Source: E44-bin88 sp050123275 (GTDB lineage Bacteria > Chloroflexota > Dehalococcoidia > Dehalococcoidales > BS750m-G39). Taken from it: DNA of 49,276 nt. The notes below the pieces were generated by a model. The model worked only from the letters and a program-made list of their open reading frames with translations. It did not search any database and was not told the DNA's origin. The translations under genes and the position numbers were made by a program. Shown one piece after another: positions 17,028 to 24,413 of the stretch. Every line of letters begins with the position of its first letter. Within the stretch, counting starts at the first letter, position 1. The DNA lies in the NCBI GenBank assembly GCA_050123275.1, contig JASFHK010000012.1, positions 1 to 49,276 on the forward strand. Reading direction: 5' to 3'.

Positions 17028-18485
17028 TTATCCTTCCTCTAACTTCTTCTCCATCAGCTGGTTGACCACGGCGGGGTTGGCGCGCCCCTTGGTGGCTCTC
17101 ATCACCTGACCCACCAGGAACTTGAGCGATTGCTTCTTGCCCGCTTTATAGTCGGCGACGGCCGAAGCGTTTTCACTGATGGCGCGCTCAATCTCCGTTT
17201 CGATGGCGCCGGCGTCGCTTATCTGGCTCAGGCCCTGCGCCTTGATGATGTCATCGGCGCCCCGGCCGCTTTCGTACATCTGCGCCAGCACCGACTTGGC
17301 CGTGGCCGTGCTTACTTTCTCTTCCGAGCTTAAAACGGCCAGTCGCGCCAGCACTTCCGGGCTGACCTTCCCGCCGAACTCGCTGATATCGATAACGCTC
17401 TCGTTTATTATACGGCTCACCTCGCCCAAAAGCCAGTTGCCCATCTCCTTGGGCGTGACCTTGTCATCCGTCTTGAGGCACGCCTCGAAGTAGTCGGCCA
17501 TCTCCCGCGAGGCGGTGAGCAGCCGGGCGTCGTAGGGGGAAAGCCCGTAGTCGGCGACGAAGCGGTCGCGCCTTTCTTCGGGCAGCTCGGGCAGCTTGGC
17601 CTTCACTTCTTCCACCCAGCTCTTGTCCAGCACCAGCGGCGCCAGGTCGGGCTCGGGGAAATAGCGGTAATCGTGGGCGTATTCCTTGGAGCGCTGGGAG
17701 ACGGTGACCCCCCGGTCCTCCACCCAGCCCCGCGTTTCCTGGACGAGCTTGCCGCCCTCCGCGGCCACCTTGCGCTGTCTCTTCTCTTCGTAGCTCAGGG
17801 CGCGGTAGACCGCCTTGAAGCTGTTCATGTTCTTGACCTCGACCTTGGCCAGGGTCTCCGGGCTGTTCTCGGGGCGGATGCTGATGTTGGCGTCGCAGCG
17901 GAAGCTGCCTTCCTCCATGTTGCCCGTGGAAACGCCCAGGTAGCGCAGTATGCTGCGCAGCTTTATCAGGTACTGGCGGGCCTCCTCCGGGGAGCACAGG
18001 TCGGGCTCGCCGACAATCTCCATCAGCGGCGCGCCGGAGCGGTTGACGTCCACCAGGCTGTAGGCTTCCTCACCCGGCTCGTGGCGGTGCAGCAGCTTGG
18101 CCACGTCCTCCTCGAGGTGGACGCGGGTGATACCCGCCTTTTTCTCCTCGCCGTCGACGTCGATGACCAGCCAGCCCTTGAGGCCGAAGGGGGCGTCGTA
18201 CTGGGAAATCTGGTAGCCCTTCATCAGGTCGGGGTAGGGGTAGTTCTTGCGGTCGAACTTGGTGTATTCGGAGATAGTGCAATGTAAAGCCAGCGCCGTC
18301 ATCACGGTGAACTCCACCGCCTGCTGGTTGATGGTGGGCAGCACGCCGGGCATGCCCAGGCACACCGGGCAGACGTGGGTGTTGGGCGGGGCGCCGGTGT
18401 AGCCGGTGCTGCAGCGGCAGAACATCTTGCTCTTGGTCAGCAGCTGGGCGTGCACCTCCAGCCCGATGACGGTCTCGTATTTCAT
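17028..18485 (-). CDS. gatB: Asp-tRNA(Asn)/Glu-tRNA(Gln) amidotransferase subunit B
   Basis: This 485-residue subunit of GatCAB phosphorylates Glu/Asp on mischarged tRNA and binds the tRNA. The N-terminal signature YETVIGLEVHAQLLTKSKMFCRC (zinc ligands included) and HVCPVCLGMPG are intact, followed by the cradle and a C-terminal YqeY-like tRNA-binding domain (FLVGQVMRATKGRANP at the end). Start ATG 18485 (MKYETVIG) is chosen; the reading frame continues 39 codons upstream, but a strong promoter at 18496-18524 overlaps that extension. No Shine-Dalgarno is present. gatA and gatC are not in this window. Confidence 0.95.
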   Translation of the reverse strand: MKYETVIGLEVHAQLLTKSKMFCRCSTGYTGAPPNTHVCPVCLGMPGVLPTINQQAVEFTVMTALALHCTISEYTKFDRKNYPYPDLMKGYQISQYDAPFGLKGWLVIDVDGEEKKAGITRVHLEEDVAKLLHRHEPGEEAYSLVDVNRSGAPLMEIVGEPDLCSPEEARQYLIKLRSILRYLGVSTGNMEEGSFRCDANISIRPENSPETLAKVEVKNMNSFKAVYRALSYEEKRQRKVAAEGGKLVQETRGWVEDRGVTVSQRSKEYAHDYRYFPEPDLAPLVLDKSWVEEVKAKLPELPEERRDRFVADYGLSPYDARLLTASREMADYFEACLKTDDKVTPKEMGNWLLGEVSRIINESVIDISEFGGKVSPEVLARLAVLSSEEKVSTATAKSVLAQMYESGRGADDIIKAQGLSQISDAGAIETEIERAISENASAVADYKAGKKQSLKFLVGQVMRATKGRANPAVVNQLMEKKLEEG

Positions 18486-18495
18486 GGCAAGTGTT

Positions 18496-18524
18496 AGTAT
18501 AACAACAATCCCAATAGCTGACAA
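18496..18524 (-). promoter_or_regulatory. Promoter of gatB-secG(-menA-menG), near-leaderless
   Basis: Minus strand: TTGTCA (18524-18519), 17-nt spacer, TATACT (18501-18496), then 10 nt to ATG 18485. The predicted 5' leader is only about 3-4 nt. Confidence 0.72.
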
Positions 18525-18550
18525 GGAAAGAGGCAAATGGTGTTTCGTGG

Positions 18551-19051
18551 CTAAGACCCGGGACGGTCGTAGATCTTCTGCATGATGTAAACGTCGAGCC
18601 ACCTGCCGAACTTATGGCCGACTTCTTTCATGACGCCAGCGTGCTCGAAGCCCAGCGATTCGGCGATATGCACGCTGACGGCGTTACCTTCGGCAATACG
18701 GGCAATGAGCGTATGCAGCCCGGCTTCCCGTCCGGCACGGACGATGGCCACCGAGAGTTTCTCGCCGATGCCCCTGCCTCGGGAGTCTTCTCTGACATAG
18801 CACGAAATCTCCGCTGTTTTCGAGTAGGCGCAGCGGTCCGACCACGCGCTGAGCGACGCCCAGCCCACGATAACGCCGTCCTGCAAAGCCACCAGTAAAG
18901 GATACGGGCCGTGGCTATCGAACCAGCCCTTTTGTTCCTCGGCTGTTTTGGGACTGGTGTCAAAGGTGGCCACAGTATTCAGTATGGCCTGGTTATAGAT
19001 ATCCGTGATGGCGCCTAGGTCTGTGGCTACGGCCGGTCTTATGGTGAACAT
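18551..19051 (-). CDS. GNAT N-acetyltransferase, phosphinothricin acetyltransferase-like
   Basis: This 166-residue protein follows the Pat/Bar-type GNAT pattern: IRPAVATDLGAITDIYNQAI at the start, TAEISCYVREDSRGRGIG with the acetyl-CoA pyrophosphate-binding loop (about 80-97), and VHIAESLGFEHAGVMKEVGHKFGRW near the end. It would N-acetylate a small amine; phosphinothricin is the family's known detoxification substrate, but the native one is unknown. A TATAAT box 8 nt before ATG 19051 suggests a leaderless message. It is a lone gene between gatB and the tRNA-Ala region. Confidence 0.88.
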   Translation of the reverse strand: MFTIRPAVATDLGAITDIYNQAILNTVATFDTSPKTAEEQKGWFDSHGPYPLLVALQDGVIVGWASLSAWSDRCAYSKTAEISCYVREDSRGRGIGEKLSVAIVRAGREAGLHTLIARIAEGNAVSVHIAESLGFEHAGVMKEVGHKFGRWLDVYIMQKIYDRPGS

Positions 19052-19059
19052 ACGAGAGA

Positions 19060-19088
19060 ATTATAGATAGTTTGGGCAGAGAAGTCTA
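19060..19088 (-). promoter_or_regulatory. Promoter of the GNAT gene
   Basis: Minus strand: TAGACT (19088-19083), 17-nt spacer, TATAAT (19065-19060), 8 nt, ATG. The -35 hexamer lies inside the end of the dispersed repeat at 19079-19160. Confidence 0.6.
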
Positions 19089-19160
19089 TAGAGGTGACAC
19101 CTCTTTAGGGCGGCTTGCCCGCCGTAGCTTTAGCGCAGGCGGGGGTATTGGGTGGACAAA
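19079..19160. repeat. Dispersed intergenic repeat, long copy
   Basis: It shares gagaagt-ta-agaggt-acacctct-tagggcgg and the end tat(t)gggtggacaaa with 6424-6474, but carries an extra ~30-bp GC-rich palindrome (ggcttgcccgcc...ggcgggg) in the middle. The palindrome agaggt-gac-acctct is preserved in both copies. Confidence 0.5.
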
Positions 19161-19169
19161 AGGCCTGGG

Positions 19170-19249
19170 GTGGGGATTGCTTCGTTGCTACGCTCCTCGC
19201 AATGACAGTAAGATTCGGGGGTGTTTAAGAGGGGCTACGCCCCTCTTAA
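19170..19249. repeat. Intergenic palindromic repeats
   Basis: Two elements follow: gattgcttcgttgctacgct plus cctcgcaatgac (about 19176-19207), an imperfect palindrome (attgc...gcaat) of a kind common in environmental bacterial genomes, and a perfect 11-bp stem TTAAGAGGGGC/GCCCCTCTTAA (19225-19249) with a 3-nt loop and no T run. No gene is seen in 19089-19330 besides a TATAAT (19312-19317) that is probably the tRNA-Ala -10 box. Confidence 0.5.
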
Positions 19250-19330
19250 CCTTAAAGGGCGGCGGGCGGGAATAGATAAAATCGGGGGTGGGGGGACAAA
19301 ACAAAATGTGCTATAATCTCAGCTACGGGT

Positions 19331-19406
19331 GGGGATATAGCTCAATCGGGAGAGCGCTGCCTTCGCATGGCAGAGGTCGGGGGTTCGAATCCCCCTATCT
19401 CCACCA
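19331..19406 (+). tRNA. tRNA-Ala (anticodon CGC)
   Basis: A 76-nt cloverleaf with encoded CCA. Acceptor ggggata pairs with tatctcc (one G-U), the anticodon stem ctgcc/ggcag encloses loop ttCGCat, and the T-arm is gggggttcgaatccccc. The last 24 bases are duplicated at 19466-19489. Confidence 0.95.
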
Positions 19407-19465
19407 AACCACACCTCCTCCGGGATTTACGACATCTCCCGCTTTTTCCCCCAGCACCTCCAGAT

Positions 19466-19489
19466 GTTCGAATCCCCCTATCTCCACCA
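19466..19489 (+). repeat. Duplicated 3' end of tRNA-Ala (att-like)
   Basis: A 24-bp exact copy of the tRNA-Ala 3' end (19383-19406), from the T-loop gttcgaat through CCA, lies 83 bp downstream. A following segment is also related between copies (ccgggatttac at about 19418 and 19502), so about 60-80 bp were duplicated. This is typical of a tRNA-targeted integration scar or tandem att site, but no integrase is seen here. The 205-bp gap between the tRNA and the methyltransferase holds nothing else. Confidence 0.75.
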
Positions 19490-19611
19490 CCTTACCCATC
19501 GCCGGGATTTACAACGCCTGCCACCTTATGTCCGGAACTACTTGCTTCTTTTCAAGCAGCAGTCTAGGATGTTTATAATGGAGCAAACCTTTATCGGAGG
19601 AGGCTCGAATC

Positions 19612-20367
19612 ATGGAATTTTTCGACATCATGAGCATTTCGCACCGCTATATGGAGATACTAAACCCTTCCTCGCCTGAAAAAATCATCAAACTGGGCAA
19701 ACTACTCGAATTGAAAAAAGGCAAACGGGTTATCGACTTTGGATGTGGTTGTGCCGAGCCCCTCGCTCTATGGGCTGAAGAATTTGGTATCACCGGTATT
19801 GGCATAGATATATCCGAGGATTTCTGCGACCGGGCCCGGAAAAAGCTGACCGTTAAAGGGTTGTCGGACCGAATCGAAATCGTTTGCGCCCCTGCGGCTG
19901 ACTATGTATTTGAAGAGGGGGCTTTCGATGCCGCAACGTGCATTGGGGCAACGTTTGTTTTCGGCGGTTATCGGCAGACGATTCAGGCAATGAAGCGAGC
20001 CGTTCATCAGAATGGACGACTTGGTATCGGCGAAACATACTGGCTCAGCAATCAGGTAGATCCGGAATACGCCCAAAAACAGACGGCTACCTACACAGAA
20101 GCGGAACTGGCTCGATTTACCCGGGACGAAGGCTTTGAACTGGAATACATTATCCGTGCCAGCCACGACGACTGGGACAGATACATTTCGGATAGTTGGT
20201 ACGGACTGATACGCTGGCTTGAGGAAAACCCCGACCACCCCGACTATGAACAGGTATTCCAGTATTTTCGCTCTGACCAGGATGATTATTTACAGTTCCA
20301 GCGTCAATATATGGGCTGGGCTATGTACTGCCTGGTCCCCATCGAATCTCATGCGACGGGTAAATAA
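19612..20367 (+). CDS. Class I SAM-dependent methyltransferase
   Basis: This 251-residue protein has the Rossmann methyltransferase motif I VIDFGCGCAEPLALWA (about 39-54), motif II IGIDISEDFCDRAR (about 63-76) and FDAATCIGATFVFGGY (about 103-118), followed by a YWLSNQ-containing segment. The substrate is unknown; the N-terminal part is similar to MerR- or UbiE-like small-molecule methyltransferases only in general fold. Strong site ggaggaggc precedes ATG 19612. It lies just downstream of the duplicated tRNA-Ala end and is visibly less GC-rich than genes around it, consistent with arrival on an integrated element. Confidence 0.85.
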   Translation: MEFFDIMSISHRYMEILNPSSPEKIIKLGKLLELKKGKRVIDFGCGCAEPLALWAEEFGITGIGIDISEDFCDRARKKLTVKGLSDRIEIVCAPAADYVFEEGAFDAATCIGATFVFGGYRQTIQAMKRAVHQNGRLGIGETYWLSNQVDPEYAQKQTATYTEAELARFTRDEGFELEYIIRASHDDWDRYISDSWYGLIRWLEENPDHPDYEQVFQYFRSDQDDYLQFQRQYMGWAMYCLVPIESHATGK

Positions 20368-20454
20368 CCGGTGAAAACGGCATTTATCGATACCCCGGCT
20401 CCACCACTTTTATCCCCCTTTTAACCAATTTTTTTAAATCCGCCGCCGACCCTC

Positions 20455-20501
20455 TTGACATACTGTTAACTCTATGCTATTATATAGTTCACAATAGTAT
20501 A
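20455..20501 (+). promoter_or_regulatory. Promoter and candidate PadR operator
   Basis: TTGACA (20455-20460), 17-nt spacer and TATTAT (20478-20483) form a near-consensus promoter for the padR operon. Overlapping the -10 and the expected start is an imperfect palindrome of the form TATA-N3-TT-N3-AA-N3-TATA (20481-20501), a likely autoregulatory operator. Confidence 0.7.
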
Positions 20502-20540
20502 AAGCATGGAATACAGAGGTCGCCCCATCGGGGGGAAGTC

Positions 20541-20906
20541 ATGAAACGAGAAGAGCCAAGCGCCGCCGATAAGAAATTCCAGAAAGAGCTCAACGCGGGC
20601 GTCACCGAGCTCGTTTTGCTCAACACCGTGAGCCGGGCGACCGAACCCAGGTACGGCTACCAGATTGCCAAGCTCATCGAAGCAGACCGGGAGAACGAAC
20701 CCATCATAAAGCTGGGCACGCTCTACCCGGTTTTGCGTTCCCTGGAGAGAAGCGGGCTGCTGGAGAGCCGGGTGGAACCGTCCGTAGCCGGGCCTCCCCG
20801 GCGCTACTACGAGATAACCGAAGCGGGGCGCCGGGCGCTTAAAAGGTGGACGGAAATATGGGGCCTGACCAGGGACTTTGTCGAAAGCCGTTTAGAGGAG
20901 GGCTAA
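20541..20906 (+). CDS. PadR-family transcriptional regulator
   Basis: This 121-residue winged-helix regulator shows the PadR pattern: LVLLNTVSRATEPRYGYQIAKLI, then the recognition/wing part LGTLYPVLRSLERSGLLESR and RRYYEITEAGRRALKRW. PadR proteins are usually repressors of stress or transport operons. Start ATG 20541 has a gggggaag site. It is one base short of abutting the membrane protein gene (20908), so the two act as a pair, and the operator at 20481-20501 suggests autoregulation. Confidence 0.93.
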   Translation: MKREEPSAADKKFQKELNAGVTELVLLNTVSRATEPRYGYQIAKLIEADRENEPIIKLGTLYPVLRSLERSGLLESRVEPSVAGPPRRYYEITEAGRRALKRWTEIWGLTRDFVESRLEEG

Positions 20907-20907
20907 G

Positions 20908-21801
20908 ATGATGAAAACTGTCGAGGAATATCTCCGCCAGCTTAAAAAAGAGCTGAACGGGTGCGACCGGGCCACCGTCCAGGACGCCCTCTCCGACGCC
21001 GAGGAATACCTGAGAAACACGCTGGAGACGGCGCAGGCGGAACGGCCCGACCTGACCGAGGCCGACGCCCTGCCGCCCATCATCGAGAAATACGGCGCTC
21101 CCGACGAAATCGCCGCCGCCTACCGGGAAATAGAGTCGCGGCTACCCACCGCGCTGGCCCCGTCCAAACGCCCGGAAGGAAAATCGCTCGCCGCCCGCTT
21201 CTTCGGCGTCATGGCCGACCCCAAGGCCTGGGGGGCGTTGCTCTACCTGCTCTTCTTCGCCTTTTTTTCAGGGACCGTCTATTTCACCTGGGCGGTCACC
21301 GGCATATCGCTGTCACTAGGGCTGATTGTACTAATCGTCGGCCTGCCCTTCATCGGCCTCTTCGTGCTCTCGGTGCAGGGCATCGCCCTGGTCGAGGGGC
21401 GCGTCGTCGAGGCCCTGCTCGGCGTGCGCATGCCGCGCCGCCCTATCTTCCCCGGTAGGAAGTTGGGCTGGTGGGAGCGGTTCAAGAAATTGATTGCGGA
21501 TAAGCACACCTGGTCTTCGCTTCTCTACATGATAGTGCAGTTTCCCCTCGGCACCGCCTACCTGACCGTGTTCGTCTGCCTGCTTAGCCTGGCGCTCTAC
21601 GGCATAGCCATACCAGTAATAGAGCTGGGTTTCGATTTTCACCCCGTAATGTTCAACGGTCTTGAGGTTTTCACGCCCGCCTGGGCGATGCCGCTGACCG
21701 TCATCGGCGGGATTTTGCTCATCATCCTGACCATGCACCTGGCCAAGCTCCTGGGCAGAACGCACGGGCAGATGGCCAAAACGCTGCTGGTCAAATACTA
21801 A
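20908..21801 (+). CDS. HAAS-domain membrane sensor protein (DUF1700-like)
   Basis: This 297-residue protein has an N-terminal HAAS/DUF1700-type helical domain (about 1-85; YLRQLKKELNGCDRATVQDALSDAEEYL) and then a 'putative sensor' membrane region with four or more helices (about 100-280), including an internal repeat: FFGVMADPKAWGALLYLLFF at about 97 and FKKLIADKHTWSSLLYMIVQ at about 195. HAAS domains commonly partner with PadR regulators, and the gene is translationally adjacent to padR, so it likely senses or relays a membrane signal to it. The signal is unknown. Confidence 0.82.
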   Translation: MMKTVEEYLRQLKKELNGCDRATVQDALSDAEEYLRNTLETAQAERPDLTEADALPPIIEKYGAPDEIAAAYREIESRLPTALAPSKRPEGKSLAARFFGVMADPKAWGALLYLLFFAFFSGTVYFTWAVTGISLSLGLIVLIVGLPFIGLFVLSVQGIALVEGRVVEALLGVRMPRRPIFPGRKLGWWERFKKLIADKHTWSSLLYMIVQFPLGTAYLTVFVCLLSLALYGIAIPVIELGFDFHPVMFNGLEVFTPAWAMPLTVIGGILLIILTMHLAKLLGRTHGQMAKTLLVKY

Positions 21802-21837
21802 GTCGCAGCGAGGAGGCGGGTATCCTCAAGTCCTTGC

Positions 21838-23103
21838 CTATTCCTCTAGAGATTTCTTCTCTTTTTCCGCCTTTTCCCCCAGCGGCAAGGGCACCTGCAG
21901 GCCGGTTTTTTCCTCCGGCGCCTTGCGGGCGAAGATGGGGATACCGATAGCGGCGATGATGACGGTAGCCACGATGACCACCATAATGATGTCGGGATAG
22001 GCGTCGGCGTTGGCGATGCCGGCGGCGACCACGATCTCGGCCACCACCGCCGCCGAAAGCCCCCGGGGCAGCATGGTGGCCAGAAAACCGCTGCTGCGGA
22101 ACATGACGCGGCTGCCGATTGAGGCGAGCAGCGACACGATGTAGCGGATGAAGAGCATGGCGAAGGAAATCACCACGCCGAAAATGATGAGGTCGGGTTT
22201 ATCGAAGCTCAGCATCAGTCCCAGATAGACGAAGAAGAAGGTCTTTATCAAAAAAGACATCTGGGAGTGGAACTTCTTCATCATGTCGTGGATTTCGACG
22301 GTACGTTTCAGCCGCAGGAAGTGGGCGACCTCGACGCCGTTGCCCAGAATGAGCCCGAAGACGAGGGCGAACATTACCCCGCTGCCCCCGATGCCCTCCA
22401 CGATGAAGTAGAAAATGAAGACGATGGCCAGCGTCAGGATATCGTCGAAAATCTCCCCCTCGATGAGGGTGAGCACCCAGAGCCAGGCGACACCGACGGC
22501 GGCGCCCACCCCGATGCCGATGGAAAACTTGATGGCGATGGCCTGCCCTATCATCGTCGCTTCGTCCCCGGTCTGGCCCCGGGTAATGACCTGCAGCACG
22601 ACCAAGGCGAGAACGATGACCAGGGCGCCGTCGAAGGCGGACTCCAGGTTCAATACCGAAGCCACCTTGCCCGGGGCCTTGGCCCGCTTCACCAGAGGCA
22701 TGACGATGGAAGGGCTGGTGCCGCTGACGATGGCGCCGAGGAGGATGCAGTGCATCAGGTCCCAGCCCAACAGGTGATGGGCCAGGAAAGCCACGCCGGC
22801 GGCGCTGGCGACGATGCCGACGATAACCAGCACCAATGCCCGCGGGGCGCTGGAGAGGACGGCGGAGAATTTGAGGTCGAGCCCGCCGTTAAAGAGGATA
22901 ACGACCAGCGCCAGGCTAGCGATTATCTGCGAAGCCGGCGCAATCTGCGCCGGGTCGATAATGCCGAAAACGGGGCCGATAAGGTAGCCCAGGGCCAAAA
23001 GGATGATGATATCGGGAAAGCTTATCTTGCGGAAAAGGTAGTCCGCCAGAAAACCGATAGCCACCAGTATGCCGATGAAGCCGATTATCTGTACCGCTGA
23101 CAT
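21838..23103 (-). CDS. Cation/proton antiporter (CPA family)
   Basis: This 421-residue integral membrane protein has about 12-13 helices. Typical antiporter features are the early FNGGLDLKFSAV segment, GAIVSGTSPSIVMPLV and NLESAFDGALVIVLALV, corresponding to the ion-binding core helices of NhaP/KefB-like exchangers (Asp in SAFDGA). The Lys/Glu-rich C-terminal tail is short, with no TrkA-type regulatory domain. Transported ion (Na+, K+ or other) cannot be decided. Its promoter region shares an 18-bp identical block with that of the next upstream gene. Confidence 0.87.
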   Translation of the reverse strand: MSAVQIIGFIGILVAIGFLADYLFRKISFPDIIILLALGYLIGPVFGIIDPAQIAPASQIIASLALVVILFNGGLDLKFSAVLSSAPRALVLVIVGIVASAAGVAFLAHHLLGWDLMHCILLGAIVSGTSPSIVMPLVKRAKAPGKVASVLNLESAFDGALVIVLALVVLQVITRGQTGDEATMIGQAIAIKFSIGIGVGAAVGVAWLWVLTLIEGEIFDDILTLAIVFIFYFIVEGIGGSGVMFALVFGLILGNGVEVAHFLRLKRTVEIHDMMKKFHSQMSFLIKTFFFVYLGLMLSFDKPDLIIFGVVISFAMLFIRYIVSLLASIGSRVMFRSSGFLATMLPRGLSAAVVAEIVVAAGIANADAYPDIIMVVIVATVIIAAIGIPIFARKAPEEKTGLQVPLPLGEKAEKEKKSLEE

Positions 23104-23127
23104 AGGTTGCCTTTCGCTTTTAGGCGT

Positions 23128-23156
23128 ATTTTATCAATAAAAACGGGAAAAACCAA
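23128..23156 (-). promoter_or_regulatory. Antiporter promoter (shared-block type)
   Basis: Minus strand: TTGGTT (23156-23151), 17-nt spacer, TAAAAT (23133-23128). The -10 lies in an 18-bp block, ttaggcgtattttatcaa on the plus strand (23120-23137), identical to 23530-23547. Confidence 0.55.
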
Positions 23157-23168
23157 CCGTTTCGGGGA

Positions 23169-23498
23169 CTAGCCGACGGCCAAGCCGAAGGAGGCCAGCA
23201 GGTTGAGAACGGCTTCCGCCGATTCCCCCTCCAGGCTGGACTGGGGCAGCACGGCCTCCCGGCCGGCGCCCTTGCCCGCCAGCTCGAAGTCGATGGCGCG
23301 CGCGCGCAGCCCCTCCATGAAGCGCTCCTGCTCGTCGAGGGATAAGGTGCCGAAACCGCTCGTCCTTATACGCGGGCCGGGCTTGGCCTTCTCGGGTTTG
23401 GTTTTTTCAGGCTGGTCCGCCACCGGCTCCTGCCTGTCTGTATGCCTGGCGTCCCGAATTACCTCGCTCAATGCGTCCAGATTTACCGGTTCCGACAT
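23169..23498 (-). CDS. Unknown small acidic/basic protein
   Basis: This 109-residue soluble protein is not recognised. The N-terminal third is acidic, the middle (about 25-45) is Lys/Pro-rich (PEKTKPEKAKPGPRIR) and probably disordered, and the C-terminal half (about 48-109) looks folded and helical, starting TLSLDEQERFMEGLRARAIDFEL. The ribosome site gagga precedes ATG 23498. It lies upstream of the antiporter gene on the same strand, and both have near-identical promoter blocks, so they are probably co-regulated. Confidence 0.65.
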   Translation of the reverse strand: MSEPVNLDALSEVIRDARHTDRQEPVADQPEKTKPEKAKPGPRIRTSGFGTLSLDEQERFMEGLRARAIDFELAGKGAGREAVLPQSSLEGESAEAVLNLLASFGLAVG

Positions 23499-23537
23499 TG
23501 GAAAACCCTCCTCGATGTATTGTCGAATATTAGGCGT

Positions 23538-23566
23538 ATTTTATCAAGAAGTCACCAAAAAGCCAA
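23538..23566 (-). promoter_or_regulatory. Promoter of the 109-residue protein gene (shared-block type)
   Basis: Minus strand: TTGGCT (23566-23561), 17-nt spacer, TAAAAT (23543-23538), inside the second copy of the 18-bp block (23530-23547). Confidence 0.55.
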
Positions 23567-23606
23567 TGGGGGCGATAAGGACGGTGTGGTTATAACTAAG
23601 CGCCAA

Positions 23607-24413
23607 TCAATAGATTACATCTTTTCTGGCGAAAACCAGGGAGGAAACAAAAGCCAGGCCGACAAAGGCCAGAAGCAGAATTAACGGATTTAGCCAGGAA
23701 TACGAGTGGCGCATCAGTACCCCGGCGGTATCGTAAAAGTGAAAGGGGCTGATGGCAGACAGGCTTTTAAGCGCCGGGACAACCGGTATGACCATATAGC
23801 TGAAGAGGAAGAAAAAACCGAAAATCGCCAGGCTTATCAGAATCGAAATCGTTTGCGAGCGCGTGAAAATGGAAACCAGAAGGGTTACGCCGGCAAAAAG
23901 CAGGGATAGCAAAAACCCGCTCAAACTGGCCGACAGCAGGGGTAAAAGCTCGACTTCCAAGTTTAAAACAACCAGTCCCAGGATACAGCCGATGACCACC
24001 GGCAGTACGGCAACGAGCAAAAGAATAAAGAGGCCGACCAGCCTGTTTATTATCAACTCCGCCCGGCTGACCGGCGTGGCCAACATGAGGTCGATGGTTT
24101 TGTTTTCGTACTCTTTGGCGATAATATTCGCCGCCAGGAACGAGGCAAAAATACCGAAGACGGCCCAGAAGGTAATGTGGAACAGTTCGAGCTCAAGCCA
24201 ACCGTAGATGTCAGTAAAGCCTGAAAGCGGGTCGCCGAACATGTCTTTCATCAGTTGCGGCCAGTTGGCCGATATCGCCTCGGCGTTGCCTATCTCCATA
24301 GCAGGGAACATCACCGTCAGCAAAAAGATGAGCAGGCCGGCGGACAGAGATACGATGAGCATGTGTTTGCGGAATTTGCGCACGAAAAACCAGACAAGCT
24401 CCCTTCTAAGCAT
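23607..24413 (-). CDS. ABC-2 type transporter permease
   Basis: This 268-residue protein has six hydrophobic helices in the ABC-2 arrangement: a first helix (about 18-38), a long extracytoplasmic loop, then FHITFWAVFGIFASFLAANIIAKEYENKTIDLMLATPVSRAELIINRLVGLF, the characteristic coupling region. It overlaps the ATPase gene by 8 bp. It is the membrane half of an exporter controlled by the TetR regulator two genes upstream. Substrate unknown. Confidence 0.9.
   Translation of the reverse strand: MLRRELVWFFVRKFRKHMLIVSLSAGLLIFLLTVMFPAMEIGNAEAISANWPQLMKDMFGDPLSGFTDIYGWLELELFHITFWAVFGIFASFLAANIIAKEYENKTIDLMLATPVSRAELIINRLVGLFILLLVAVLPVVIGCILGLVVLNLEVELLPLLSASLSGFLLSLLFAGVTLLVSIFTRSQTISILISLAIFGFFFLFSYMVIPVVPALKSLSAISPFHFYDTAGVLMRHSYSWLNPLILLLAFVGLAFVSSLVFARKDVIY

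Noticed and set aside
18486..18602. N-terminal extension of gatB by 39 codons
   Set aside because: The extension overlaps a strong promoter and the conserved GatB sequence begins at MKYETVIG.
19401..19490. A second tRNA at the duplicated tRNA-Ala 3' end
   Set aside because: Only the T-arm and acceptor 3' half are repeated; no D-arm or anticodon arm precedes it.
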